Source of the DNA: Chloroflexota bacterium
GTDB taxonomy: Bacteria > Chloroflexota > Limnocylindria > Limnocylindrales > CSP1-4
DNA: 47,078 nucleotides
NCBI GenBank assembly: GCA_003169735.1
Contig: PNAP01000076.1
Location: 1-47,078, forward strand
Direction of reading: 5' to 3'
The notes under the pieces are model-generated. The model did not search any database. It was not told the origin of the DNA and saw nothing but the letters and a program-made list of their open reading frames with translations. Each line of letters begins with the position of its first letter. The stretch's first letter is position 1. Both the position numbers and the translations under genes were made by a program. Shown here piece after piece: positions 24,936 through 32,709 of the stretch.

Positions 24936-24984
24936 CTTTGTTTCAATCTGCTTTGTTGACATTGCTGTTGGCTGCCTCTACCGT
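24936..24984 (+). promoter_or_regulatory. rhaR promoter with CTTTGTT direct repeats (shared operator region)
   Basis: TTGACA at 24956-24961 is a perfect -35; TACCGT at 24979-24984, 17 bases on, is a weaker -10. CTTTGTT occurs at 24936 and 24951, 15 bases apart, the second copy overlapping the -35. This AT-rich patch in GC-rich DNA between divergent operons is the likely binding site for the DeoR-type repressor. Confidence 0.55.
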
Positions 24985-25045
24985 GCCGCTCCGAAGGTCA
25001 GCGCAACAGAACGCAGCAGCTTGACCAGCTCAGCGGAGAGGCATC

Positions 25046-25936
25046 TTGAGGGACACGATCGAGGATGAGCAAGGCGCCGTTTTCGCCAGGGAGCGTCAGC
25101 GCCATATCGCCCGCATCGTCGAAGAGCATGGACGCGCCCGCGTGGCCGATCTGGCGGCCCGCTTCGGCGTGTCGACCGTGACCATTCGGAAGGACCTGGT
25201 CGCGCTCGAGGCAGAAGGGCTGCTCGTCCGTGCGCGTGGCGGCGCCATCGCGCTCGAGGTCAACCGCCCGGAACTGGCATTCGAGATTCGCGAACGACTC
25301 CAATCCGAGGAGAAGTCCCGTATCGGCGCAGTCGTGGCCAGCCTCGTCACTGACGGCGAAAGCATCGCCTTCGACGCCAGCACGACGGCGCTGTCGGCGG
25401 CGCGCCATCTGAAGGCGCGCGGCGGTTGGACCCAGCTCACCGTGGTCACCAACGGGCTGCGCATCGCGACCGAACTGGCCGGCTATCCGGGCATCACCGT
25501 GCTGGTCCTCGGTGGCTGGTTGCGCTGGGAGGCACTGTCGCTGGTCGGGCCGCTCGGCGATGGCGTCTTCAGCCGGATCAATGTCCAGAAGGCATTCGTC
25601 GGCGCGGCCGGTTTCACGATCGAGGCCGGCCTGTGCGACGCGACCGAGGAAGAGGCACAGATCAAGCGCTCCATGGTCAGTGCCGCGAGGGAGGTCTTCG
25701 CGATCATCGATCACACCAAGTGGGGCCGCGCGGCCTTCGCGACCTTCTGCCGCACCAGGGACCTGACCGGCGTCATCACCGACGCTCACGCGCCGACCGA
25801 TCTGGTCGATGCGGTCCGGGCGCACGGGATCGACGTGCGAGCGGTCGGCGTCGAGGACGGCGAGGCGCCCGACATGGCGTTATCCGCACCGAACACCGTG
25901 GCCTATCGGCGCGTTCGTGGCCGGACCTCCCGGTAA
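25046..25936 (+). CDS. rhaR: DeoR-family transcriptional repressor of rhamnose catabolism
   Basis: A 296-residue DeoR protein. The N-terminal winged helix is RQRHIARIVEEHGRARVADLAARFGVSTVTIRKDL in pieces, with the recognition helix VSTVTIRKDL. The C-terminal sugar-phosphate-sensing domain shows SIAFDASTTALSAARHL, VVTNGLRIATEL, KAFVGAAGF and the conserved DHTKWGR. It starts with TTG at 25046, preceded by GGAGAGG at good spacing. In Rhizobium a DeoR-type RhaR heads the same transporter operon, so it probably represses both divergent operons and is released by a rhamnose-derived intermediate. Confidence 0.9.
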   Translation: MRDTIEDEQGAVFARERQRHIARIVEEHGRARVADLAARFGVSTVTIRKDLVALEAEGLLVRARGGAIALEVNRPELAFEIRERLQSEEKSRIGAVVASLVTDGESIAFDASTTALSAARHLKARGGWTQLTVVTNGLRIATELAGYPGITVLVLGGWLRWEALSLVGPLGDGVFSRINVQKAFVGAAGFTIEAGLCDATEEEAQIKRSMVSAAREVFAIIDHTKWGRAAFATFCRTRDLTGVITDAHAPTDLVDAVRAHGIDVRAVGVEDGEAPDMALSAPNTVAYRRVRGRTSR

Positions 25937-25946
25937 GGATGGCCCG

Positions 25947-27533
25947 GTGATCTCGCCGACCCCGCCGATCGCATCGGTCATACCGTCGGTGAGTCCGGAA
26001 GCAGCCATCCCGCTTCGGACGGAGCTTCGTGATATCTCCAAGCGATTCGGCGCGACGCAGGCGGTCGATTCGGTCTCGCTCGACCTGCGATCGGGCGAGG
26101 TCCACGCTCTGGTGGGCGAGAACGGAGCCGGCAAGAGCACGCTGGTCAAGGTGCTGGCCGGCATCTATGCGCCGGACTCTGGATCGATCTTCCTGGATGG
26201 GCAACGCATGGTCATCCGCGGCCCCGCCAACGCGCGTCAGCTCGGCATCGCCGTCGTCCACCAGGAACCGAGCCTCTTCCCGGACCTGTCCGTGGCCGAG
26301 AACGTCTTCCTCGGTCATCAGCCGTCGGGCCGCTTCGGATCGATCGCCTGGGGTTCGATGCGGACGGCCGCGCGACGCTTGTTCGAGGAACTCGACGTGC
26401 GCCTCGACGTCGCCAGCCCGGTGCGCGGCCTGTCGATGGCCGATCAACAGCTCGTCGAGATCGCCAAGGCCCTCTCGGTCGAGGCGCGGGTGCTGATCCT
26501 CGACGAGCCGACCGCGTCGCTCTCGGCGCACGAGGTCGACCGGCTCTTCGCTATCGCGCGTCAGGCGCGCGAACGCGGCGTCGCCGTCCTCTTCGTGAAC
26601 CATCGGCTGGAAGAGGTGTTCGAGCTCAGCGATCGCGTCACCGTCCTGCGCGACGGTCGGCGAGTCATCACTGCCGACACCAGCGATCTCACCACGGCCG
26701 ATCTCGTCCGCCACATGGTCGGCCGGGACGTGACGATGTTCCCGAAGGTCGCCACGACGGCCGGCGAGGTCCTGCTCGAGGCGCGCGATCTGACCCGATC
26801 CGACGCCTTCATGAACGTCAGCTTTTCCGTGCGTGCCGGCGAGATCCTCGGGTTCGCCGGTCTCGTCGGGGCGGGTAGGACCGAGATCGCGCGCGTCCTG
26901 TTCGGCATCGATCGTGCCGACAGTGGTGAGATCCGCCTGGCCGGGCAGCCGGTCCGGTTCGATTCCCCGGCCGCGGCACTCTCGAACGGCGTCGCGTACG
27001 TGCCCGAGGACCGGCACCAGGAAGGGCTCGTGCTCGACTTCTCGATCGCATCGAACGTCAGCCTGCCCATCCTGCCGCGGCTCTTCCCGCGCCTCTTCGT
27101 CCATCGCGAGACCGAGCGACGACTCGCGGCTGACTATGCCGAGCGACTGTCGGTGCGTTCCACCGGCGTCGATCAGTTGGTCGGGGCGCTGTCCGGGGGC
27201 AATCAGCAGAAGGTGCTGATCGCCAAGTGGCTGGCCACCAAGCCGCGCGTGCTCATCCTCGACGAGCCGACCCGCGGCATCGACATCGGCGCCAAGGCCG
27301 AGGTGCACAGGATCATCGCCGACCTCGCAGCGAGCGGCCTGGCGATCATCCTCATCTCGAGCGAGCTGCCCGAGGTCCTCGCCATGTCCGATCGGATCCT
27401 GGTCATGCATGAGGGTCGGATCACCGCCGAGCTTGCCCGCGCCGACGCAACCGAGGAGCAGGTCATGTTCGCGGCGACTGGCCAGCAGGCCCACGGGGAT
27501 CGCCCCACGGCTCCGGTGCCGACGGTTGACTGA
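25947..27533 (+). CDS. rhaT: Rhamnose ABC transporter ATP-binding protein (two NBDs)
   Basis: A 528-residue sugar ABC ATPase of the RbsA/MglA class. NBD1 has Walker A GENGAGKST, a signature region RGLSMADQQLVEIAKAL and Walker B VLILDEPTASLS. NBD2 has the usual degenerate Walker A GLVGAGRTE, signature LSGGNQQKVLIAKW and Walker B VLILDEPTRGIDIG. GTG at 25947 is chosen because AAGGA from the rhaR stop region lies 8 bases ahead; the frame is open further upstream but overlaps rhaR. It powers uptake through the two permeases that follow. The symbol follows the Rhizobium RhaSTPQ nomenclature, not the E. coli RhaT symporter. Confidence 0.9.
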   Translation: MISPTPPIASVIPSVSPEAAIPLRTELRDISKRFGATQAVDSVSLDLRSGEVHALVGENGAGKSTLVKVLAGIYAPDSGSIFLDGQRMVIRGPANARQLGIAVVHQEPSLFPDLSVAENVFLGHQPSGRFGSIAWGSMRTAARRLFEELDVRLDVASPVRGLSMADQQLVEIAKALSVEARVLILDEPTASLSAHEVDRLFAIARQARERGVAVLFVNHRLEEVFELSDRVTVLRDGRRVITADTSDLTTADLVRHMVGRDVTMFPKVATTAGEVLLEARDLTRSDAFMNVSFSVRAGEILGFAGLVGAGRTEIARVLFGIDRADSGEIRLAGQPVRFDSPAAALSNGVAYVPEDRHQEGLVLDFSIASNVSLPILPRLFPRLFVHRETERRLAADYAERLSVRSTGVDQLVGALSGGNQQKVLIAKWLATKPRVLILDEPTRGIDIGAKAEVHRIIADLAASGLAIILISSELPEVLAMSDRILVMHEGRITAELARADATEEQVMFAATGQQAHGDRPTAPVPTVD

Positions 27534-28530
27534 CGCCGCCAGCGCCGTGAACCGGGTCGCTGGACTGCTCGGACGTCAGCGCGAGGCGAGCCTGGCCGCC
27601 GTGATGGTCGTGCTCGGCGCTTTCGTCGCCACCCAGGCGCCGCAGTTCCTGTCGGCCTCGAACCTCAGCCAGGTGACCGTGCTGGCCTCGATCATCGCCA
27701 TCGCGGCGGTGGGCGAAGCGATGGTGGTCATCACCCGCAATGTTGACCTGAGCGTCGAATCGACCATCGGCCTGGTGGCGTTCCTGGTCGCCAACGCCCT
27801 CAAGACGCATGCCCTTTCGACACCCGAGGCGATGGCAGCCGGCATCGGGCTGGGGCTCCTGCTGGGCATGATCAACGGCGTGCTGGTGGCGGGATTCCAT
27901 GTGCCGGCCATCGTCGCCACGCTGGGCACGCTGAGCATCTACCGAGGCGTCGACTTCCTGCTCGCTGGCGGCCACCAGGTAACGCTCGGCGATCTGCCGC
28001 CCGGTTACACCGATCCGGCCATCGCGTCGGTCTTCGGGATCCCCCTGTTCGTGCTCATCGCGATCGCCGTCGTGGGCACGACGGCGGTGGTCCTCCGCCA
28101 GACGCGCTTCGGGCGCCAGGTCTACGCCGTTGGCAGCAACCCGGTCGCCGCCGCGACCGCCGGTATCCGCAGCGGCCTGGTGGTCTTCGTCGTCTTCGCA
28201 CTGTGCGGCCTGCTGGCCGGCCTGGCGGGCGTGCTGTGGGGCATCGAGTTCGGGACGATCAACGCCACCGCCGCCAACGGGCTCGTGCTCCAGGTCATCG
28301 CCGCGGTCGTGGTCGGCGGCGTGGCCATCTTCGGCGGCTCCGGCACGGTCGTCGGCGCGGCGCTCGGGGCGCTCTTCCTGGCGCTCATCTCGAATGCGCT
28401 GATCCTGCTCGACCTGTCGCAGTTCTGGCTCCAGGCGATCTTCGGTGGCGTCATCCTCGCCGCCGTATCGGCTGACGCCGCGCTGCTGCGACGCCTGCAA
28501 CGAACGATGGCCGAGAACCGCAGCCGATGA
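27526..28530 (+). CDS. rhaP: Rhamnose ABC transporter permease 1
   Basis: A membrane protein of ~334 residues in the BPD_transp_2 (RbsC-like) family, with about 8-10 hydrophobic segments and the family signatures VVITRNVDLSVESTIGLVAF in pieces, VPAIVATLGTLSIYRGV, RQVYAVGSNPVAA and VVVGGVAIFGGSGTVVGA. TTG at 27526 overlaps the rhaT stop by 8 bp; GTG at 27547 is an alternative. It forms the channel with the second permease. Confidence 0.88.
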   Translation: MTDAASAVNRVAGLLGRQREASLAAVMVVLGAFVATQAPQFLSASNLSQVTVLASIIAIAAVGEAMVVITRNVDLSVESTIGLVAFLVANALKTHALSTPEAMAAGIGLGLLLGMINGVLVAGFHVPAIVATLGTLSIYRGVDFLLAGGHQVTLGDLPPGYTDPAIASVFGIPLFVLIAIAVVGTTAVVLRQTRFGRQVYAVGSNPVAAATAGIRSGLVVFVVFALCGLLAGLAGVLWGIEFGTINATAANGLVLQVIAAVVVGGVAIFGGSGTVVGAALGALFLALISNALILLDLSQFWLQAIFGGVILAAVSADAALLRRLQRTMAENRSR

Positions 28531-29564
28531 GCAGCGCGGTGGCGCCCGGTCGGTCCACGAACTGGGTCCGTGGGCTGGCGCGCTGGGAGGTGCTCCTGGC
28601 GCTGATCCTGGCCGCGCTGGTGTGGATCGGCTCGATCGTCTCGCCGTTCTTCCTGACGCCGGGCAACTTCTCCAACCTGACCGTGGCGGTCATCGAAGTG
28701 GCGATCATGGCGCTGCCGATGTCGCTCATCGTGATCGCCGGCGAGATCGATCTCTCGGTCGAATCGATGGTCGGGCTGTCGAGCTCCGTGCTCGGCTACC
28801 TCTGGGCGGCCGGCATCCCGCTCTGGATCGGCATCCCCGCCGTGCTCGTCATCGGCGCCCTCGGCGGTCTCCTCAATGGACTCCTCGTGACGCGCGGCGG
28901 GTTGCCGTCACTCGTCGTGACGCTCGGGACGCTGGCACTCTTCCGCGGCCTGGCGCTCGTCGTCCTCGGGCCGCGATCGATCAGCCAATTCCCACCCGAG
29001 TTCACCAACTTCGGGTTCGGCAATGTCCCGGGCACGCCGATCCCATGGCCGCTGGTCGTCTTCACGATCGTCGCCGTCGTGCTTGGACTCGTCCTGCATC
29101 GGACATGGGTCGGGCGCCAGATCTTCGCCCTCGGCAGGAATCAGGGCACGGCCCGGTATTCCGGCGTTCGGGTCGTTCGGACCAAGACGGGACTGTTCGT
29201 CCTTTCCGGGACGATCGCCGCTCTTGCTGGCGTGATCCTGACAGCACGCTTTGCCAGTGCTCGCGCAGATGCCGGACAGGGCATGACGCTCACCGTCGTG
29301 ACCATCGTGCTTCTCGGCGGGGTCAACATCTTCGGCGGGTCCGGAACGATCCTCGGGGTCGTACTCGCAGTCTTCACCCTGGCCGTCCTTGAGAACGCAC
29401 TCCGATTGGCGAACATCGCGGCGGAATTGCAGAGCATCTCGGTCGGCTTGCTCCTGATCGTCTCTGTGACGGTCCCCAATGTCGCCCGCCAGGCTGGACA
29501 GGCGTTCCATCGAGTTCGAGCAGGTCGGTCTCCGCCGTCCGGCTCGATCGTCCCCGGCGAGTGA
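28527..29564 (+). CDS. rhaQ: Rhamnose ABC transporter permease 2
   Basis: A 345-residue permease of the same family: VIAGEIDLSVESMVGLSSS, GGLPSLVVTLGTLALFRGLA, RQIFALGRNQGTARYSGV and LLGGVNIFGGSGTILGV, with multiple transmembrane segments. ATG overlaps the first permease stop as ATGA. Both permeases plus the two-NBD ATPase make the usual heterodimeric sugar importer. Confidence 0.9.
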   Translation: MSSAVAPGRSTNWVRGLARWEVLLALILAALVWIGSIVSPFFLTPGNFSNLTVAVIEVAIMALPMSLIVIAGEIDLSVESMVGLSSSVLGYLWAAGIPLWIGIPAVLVIGALGGLLNGLLVTRGGLPSLVVTLGTLALFRGLALVVLGPRSISQFPPEFTNFGFGNVPGTPIPWPLVVFTIVAVVLGLVLHRTWVGRQIFALGRNQGTARYSGVRVVRTKTGLFVLSGTIAALAGVILTARFASARADAGQGMTLTVVTIVLLGGVNIFGGSGTILGVVLAVFTLAVLENALRLANIAAELQSISVGLLLIVSVTVPNVARQAGQAFHRVRAGRSPPSGSIVPGE

Positions 29565-29668
29565 GGCAGAAGGAGTAGAGGAGGAATACCCGGCCGATGT
29601 CCTACAGACACCAACAGAGCCTCCAGATGGCGGCGAATCATCAAGGAAGTAGTGGAGGAACCCGGTCC

Positions 29669-30760
29669 ATGTCCGATACCAAGCGAAGGATCCTCGCGCT
29701 CGTGAGCGTGGCGGGCCTGGTGGTCGCTGGCTGCGGCAGCACTGCCGCGACGCCGACCCCGGCCGCCGCCACCCCGACCCCGGCCGCCGCCACCCCGACC
29801 CCGGTGGCAAGCACGCCGACCCCCGCCGCCGGCGGCCTGGCCGTCACGTTCATCCCGAAGCAGGTCAACAACCCGTACTTCGACGCCGCCAAGACCGGCG
29901 CCGACAAGGCCGCGACGGAGCTCGGTGGCACCGTCACCCAGGTCGGCCCCAGCACGGCCGCTGCCGATGCCCAGATCCCGTTCATCCAGGACGCCACCAC
30001 GCAGAAGGTGAGCGCCATCGCCATCTCCGCCGATGATCCGGACGCGATCGTCCCGGCGTTGACGGCTGCCAAGGCGGCCGGCATCAAGATCGTCGGATAT
30101 GACTCGAGCCCGGCGAAGGGCGCGTACGACGTCTTCGTCAACCAGGTCGACTTCAGCGGCGTCGGCGTGCTCCTTGCGGACTGGGCCTGCGAAGAGGCTC
30201 CCAACTGCACTGGCGATGTCGCCATCCTGTCGGCCGCCGCGACAGCGACCAACCAGAACGCCTGGATCGCCCTCATGACGAGCACCATGGCCAGCGGCGC
30301 CAAGTACGCCAACCTGAAGCTCGTCGCAACCGTTTACGGCAACGACGATCCCCAGGAGAGCACGACGCAGGCGCAGGGCCTGCTCACCAAGTACCCCGAC
30401 CTCAAGGTCATCGTCGCGCCGACCACGGTCGGCATCCTCGCCGCCGCTCAGGTCGTCAAGCAGACGACCGGCAGCACCGTCAAGGTCACCGGGCTTGGCT
30501 TTCCCAACGACATGAAGCCGTTCGTCGCTGACGGTACGGCCCCGGTCTTCGGTCTTTGGAGCGTCCCGGACCTTGGCTATCTCACCTATCAGATCGCCGC
30601 GATGCTCGTCAAGGGGACGATCACGGGCGCACCTGGTGAGACCTTCACCCTCCCGAGCCTCAATGGTGGCAAGCCGTACACCATCGGCGCGGACAGCGTC
30701 GTCATCCTCGGCCCGGCCTTCCGGTTCGACAAGACGAACGTGAACGACTTCAACTTCTAG
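29669..30760 (+). CDS. rhaS: Rhamnose ABC transporter substrate-binding lipoprotein
   Basis: A 363-residue periplasmic-binding-protein type I (Peripla_BP_4). The start at 29669 gives a clean lipoprotein signal: KRR, a hydrophobic stretch, then the lipobox LVVAGC (Cys ~22). GGAGG lies 10 bases ahead. An Ala-Thr-Pro linker made of ATPTPAA-type repeats follows. The binding domain begins LAVTFIPKQVNNPYFDAAKTG, VAILSAAATATNQNAW and KVTGLGFPNDMKPFV. It captures L-rhamnose outside the membrane. A start at 29597 would add 24 residues that spoil the signal peptide. Confidence 0.9.
   Translation: MSDTKRRILALVSVAGLVVAGCGSTAATPTPAAATPTPAAATPTPVASTPTPAAGGLAVTFIPKQVNNPYFDAAKTGADKAATELGGTVTQVGPSTAAADAQIPFIQDATTQKVSAIAISADDPDAIVPALTAAKAAGIKIVGYDSSPAKGAYDVFVNQVDFSGVGVLLADWACEEAPNCTGDVAILSAAATATNQNAWIALMTSTMASGAKYANLKLVATVYGNDDPQESTTQAQGLLTKYPDLKVIVAPTTVGILAAAQVVKQTTGSTVKVTGLGFPNDMKPFVADGTAPVFGLWSVPDLGYLTYQIAAMLVKGTITGAPGETFTLPSLNGGKPYTIGADSVVILGPAFRFDKTNVNDFNF
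29753..29823 (+). repeat. 21-bp tandem repeat encoding the lipoprotein linker
   Basis: Two exact 21-bp units (29753-29773, 29774-29794), a third diverged unit and a partial fourth beginning CCGACCCC. They encode the ATPTPAA linker of the binding protein; copy number could vary by slippage. Confidence 0.7.
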
Positions 30761-30780
30761 GTCTCTGACCTGGCAACCTG

Positions 30781-30809
30781 GACCCCGGGGGCCATCGGCT
30801 CCCGGGGTC
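30781..30809 (+). terminator. Hairpin between binding-protein and mutarotase genes
   Basis: The arms GACCCCGGGGGCC (30781-30793) and GGCTCCCGGGGTC (30797-30809) pair over 13 positions with one G-T, around loop ATC, followed by TTCGATT. It lies 20 bp after the binding-protein stop and may terminate partially or protect the upstream mRNA end. Confidence 0.6.
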
Positions 30810-30828
30810 TTCGATTCGGAGGCACGTC

Positions 30829-31173
30829 ATGGAGCGAGTCGGTTTTGCGATGCGGATCCTGCCGGGGCATGAGGTCGAATATCGTCGGCGTCACGCAGCG
30901 GTCTGGCCGGAGATGTTGGCGGCGCTCACCGGCGCAGGCTGCCTCGACTATTCCATCTTCGTGCGTGGCGCCGACCTCTTCGGGTACCTGGTGGTCGACG
31001 ACTTCGGACGATTTCGCGCGACCATGAACCAGAGCCCGGTCAACGCGCGATGGCAGGCGGAGATGGCGGCACTCATCGATCCACTCACCGATCCGTCGAC
31101 GGGCTTTCACCAGCGCCTCGACGAGGTGTTCCACTTCGAGCCGCGGGTCGGCGGCGGCGCGGTGGACGACTAG
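30829..31173 (+). CDS. rhaM: L-rhamnose mutarotase
   Basis: A 114-residue protein of the RhaM/RhaU family, which interconverts alpha and beta L-rhamnose. Signatures: RVGFAMRILPGHEVEYRRRH, VWPEMLAALTGAGCLDYSIF (in pieces), LFGYLVVDDF and NARWQAEMAALI. GGAGG ends 6 bases before the ATG. It is the last gene of the transporter operon, as rhaU is in Rhizobium. The C-terminal ~10 residues are Gly/Asp-rich and variable. Confidence 0.92.
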   Translation: MERVGFAMRILPGHEVEYRRRHAAVWPEMLAALTGAGCLDYSIFVRGADLFGYLVVDDFGRFRATMNQSPVNARWQAEMAALIDPLTDPSTGFHQRLDEVFHFEPRVGGGAVDD

Positions 31174-31192
31174 GCGATCAAACCGCTCATGT

Positions 31193-31209
31193 CCCGCTCG
31201 CTCAGCGGG
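31193..31209. repeat. Palindrome related to the 16.1-kb hairpin elements
   Basis: CCCGCT and AGCGGG flank CGCTC. The core CTCGCTCAGCG is shared with the palindrome at 16104-16120, and ATGTCCCG before it also occurs at 16078. Again it lies beside a TA module. Confidence 0.45.
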
Positions 31210-31241
31210 CACATCCGAGAGGTCGAGGCCATCCTCGGGCG

Positions 31242-31619
31242 CTACGCCTTCAGGATCGTGACCCCATAGGGTTCGAAGCTCCGGTCCCTGGTCACGACGG
31301 TCAACCCTTCCATCATCGCCTGCGCGACGAGCATCCGATCGAACGGGTCGTGATGGTGCGGAGGTAGCGCACCGGCGGTGGTCGCATGCTCGACCGTGAT
31401 CGGCAGAGGCTGGAAACCGGCGGCGGCCAGGGCTTCGACGAGCTGGTCCGGAGCCATCAGCTTGCCGAGCGCTCTCTTGATGCCGATCTCCCACGCGGAC
31501 GCAGCACTGACGAAGACCGCGTCCCGCCCATCCTCGATCGCCGAACGGGCCTCGGCGCTCAGTCGTTCGGGCTCGGCCAGCGCCCAGAGCACCACGTGCG
31601 TGTCCAGCAGAAGATTCAC
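31242..31619 (-). CDS. vapC: VapC-type PIN toxin
   Basis: A 125-residue PIN protein: NLLLDTHVVLWALAEPERLS with the first Asp, VSAASAWEIGIKRALGKL with the Glu, HHHDPFDRMLVAQAM with the third Asp, and VVTRDRSFEPYGV. The DTHxxLWAL form is the PIN subgroup normally paired with Phd/YefM antitoxins, and the gene overlaps such an antitoxin by 4 bp. Ribonuclease activity is expected from the family. Confidence 0.9.
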   Translation of the reverse strand: MNLLLDTHVVLWALAEPERLSAEARSAIEDGRDAVFVSAASAWEIGIKRALGKLMAPDQLVEALAAAGFQPLPITVEHATTAGALPPHHHDPFDRMLVAQAMMEGLTVVTRDRSFEPYGVTILKA

Positions 31620-31849
31620 TCGCCCCGCTCGAACAGCTCGAGGATCTTCCCATCGGGGTCGTCGAAGTCATCCGCGATGACGACCTGCCCGCGCCAAGCC
31701 CCGAGTTTGCGTGGGACGGCCGTCGGTTCGTAGCGAACCAGCCGAGCCACCGGCTTGCCGGCGCGACCGATGACGATCTCTTCGCCGGCCTCCGCGCGAT
31801 CGACGAGGCGGGAGAAGTGGGTCTTGGCTTCGTGGATGTTGACGACCAT
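31616..31849 (-). CDS. Phd/YefM-type antitoxin
   Basis: A 77-residue antitoxin: VVNIHEAKTHFSRLVDRAEA and GEEIVIGRAGKPVARLV are the classical Phd/YefM N-terminal DNA-binding fold; the acidic tail DDFDDPDGKILELFERGE would wrap the toxin. It is the first gene of the leftward TA operon, read from the promoter TTGACT-18-TACGAT. Confidence 0.9.
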   Translation of the reverse strand: MVVNIHEAKTHFSRLVDRAEAGEEIVIGRAGKPVARLVRYEPTAVPRKLGAWRGQVVIADDFDDPDGKILELFERGE

Positions 31850-31855
31850 GGGCGC

Positions 31856-31929
31856 ATCGTATCGGACTAGACTGGACTAAGTCAATCGCCCGCCCCTGAC
31901 TTGACACACCCCTTGGAAATGGCTATATA
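31856..31929. promoter_or_regulatory. Divergent promoters between two TA modules
   Basis: Rightward: TTGACA (31901-31906), 17 bases, TATATA (31924-31929), a near-consensus promoter whose -10 lies in the near-palindrome GGCTATATAAGCC. Leftward: TTGACT (31885-31880), 18 bases, TACGAT (31861-31856), with the direct repeat TAGTCC-N4-TAGTCC in its spacer. Confidence 0.7.
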
Positions 31930-31935
31930 AGCCAG

Positions 31936-32229
31936 ATGAAAACGACCACACTGACCGATGCCAAGAACGGCCTCAGCGCGCTGATCGATCAGGTGCGCGC
32001 GGGCGAGTCGATCACCATCCTGGACCGCGGACGTCCCGTCGCCCGGATCGAGCCGGTCGGTTCGTATGCCGACGCCTCTGGGCGGCTTGCGCGACTGGAG
32101 CGCACGGGGGCCATCCGGATCGGCTCGGCGGCACCACCTCTTGAACAGCTGCGCCGCCCGGCTCCAGCGCTGACGCCAGGGGTCAGCGCGGTCCAGACCG
32201 TCATCGACGAGCGGCAGACCGGGCGTTGA
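31936..32229 (+). CDS. Phd/YefM-type antitoxin
   Basis: A 97-residue antitoxin: TTTLTDAKNGLSALIDQVRA and GESITILDRGRPVARIEPV give the Phd fold. The C-terminal ~45 residues carry the toxin-binding part (LARLERTGAIRIGS). It lies 6 bases after the -10 of a strong promoter, so the mRNA may be leaderless or nearly so. The stop overlaps the next start. Confidence 0.9.
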   Translation: MKTTTLTDAKNGLSALIDQVRAGESITILDRGRPVARIEPVGSYADASGRLARLERTGAIRIGSAAPPLEQLRRPAPALTPGVSAVQTVIDERQTGR

Positions 32230-32654
32230 GGTTCTGGGACAGTTCGGCGCTCGTGCCGCTGCTCGTCGCGGAGGCTTCGAGTGACGCGGTGTTACGCGAC
32301 TTCGAAGGCGATCCGGAAGTCATGGTTTGGTGGGGCAGCGAGGTCGAATGCGTGTCGGCGCTGGCGCGCCTCGAGCGTGAAGGCAGCCTTGCAGCCGACG
32401 GGATGATCGACGCGCTCGGGCGACTTGATCTCCTTTCCCTCGCGTGGCGCGAGGTGCAGCCGATCCCACGCGTTCGCCAGATCGCGATCCGCCTGCTTCG
32501 CGTGCATCCTCTCCGCGCCGCAGATGCGCTCCAGCTGGCCGCGGCCATCGTCGCCGCCGAAGAGCGACCGGCGACACTGCCGCTCGTGACCCTCGACGAA
32601 CAGTTCGCGCGAGCCGCCGAGCGTGAAGGGTTCCCCGTGGTCCGCCCAACCTGA
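32226..32654 (+). CDS. vapC: VapC-type PIN toxin
   Basis: A 142-residue PIN protein: RFWDSSALVPLLVAEASSD with the first Asp, VECVSALARLEREG with the Glu, LRAADALQLAAAIVAAEE with the third Asp, and VTLDEQFARAAEREGF. It starts at TTG overlapping the antitoxin stop (TTGA). The WDSSALV form differs from the leftward toxin, so the two adjacent modules are not recent duplicates. Confidence 0.88.
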   Translation: MRFWDSSALVPLLVAEASSDAVLRDFEGDPEVMVWWGSEVECVSALARLEREGSLAADGMIDALGRLDLLSLAWREVQPIPRVRQIAIRLLRVHPLRAADALQLAAAIVAAEERPATLPLVTLDEQFARAAEREGFPVVRPT

Positions 32655-32709
32655 CGGTGCCGTCACGTAAAGTGGCGGACGCAGGACCAAGCGCCACGAA
32701 GGGGAGACG

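Noticed and set aside
25776-27494. Long minus-strand open frame of 572 codons
   Set aside because: Antisense shadow of the rhamnose ABC ATPase; no motif and biased composition.
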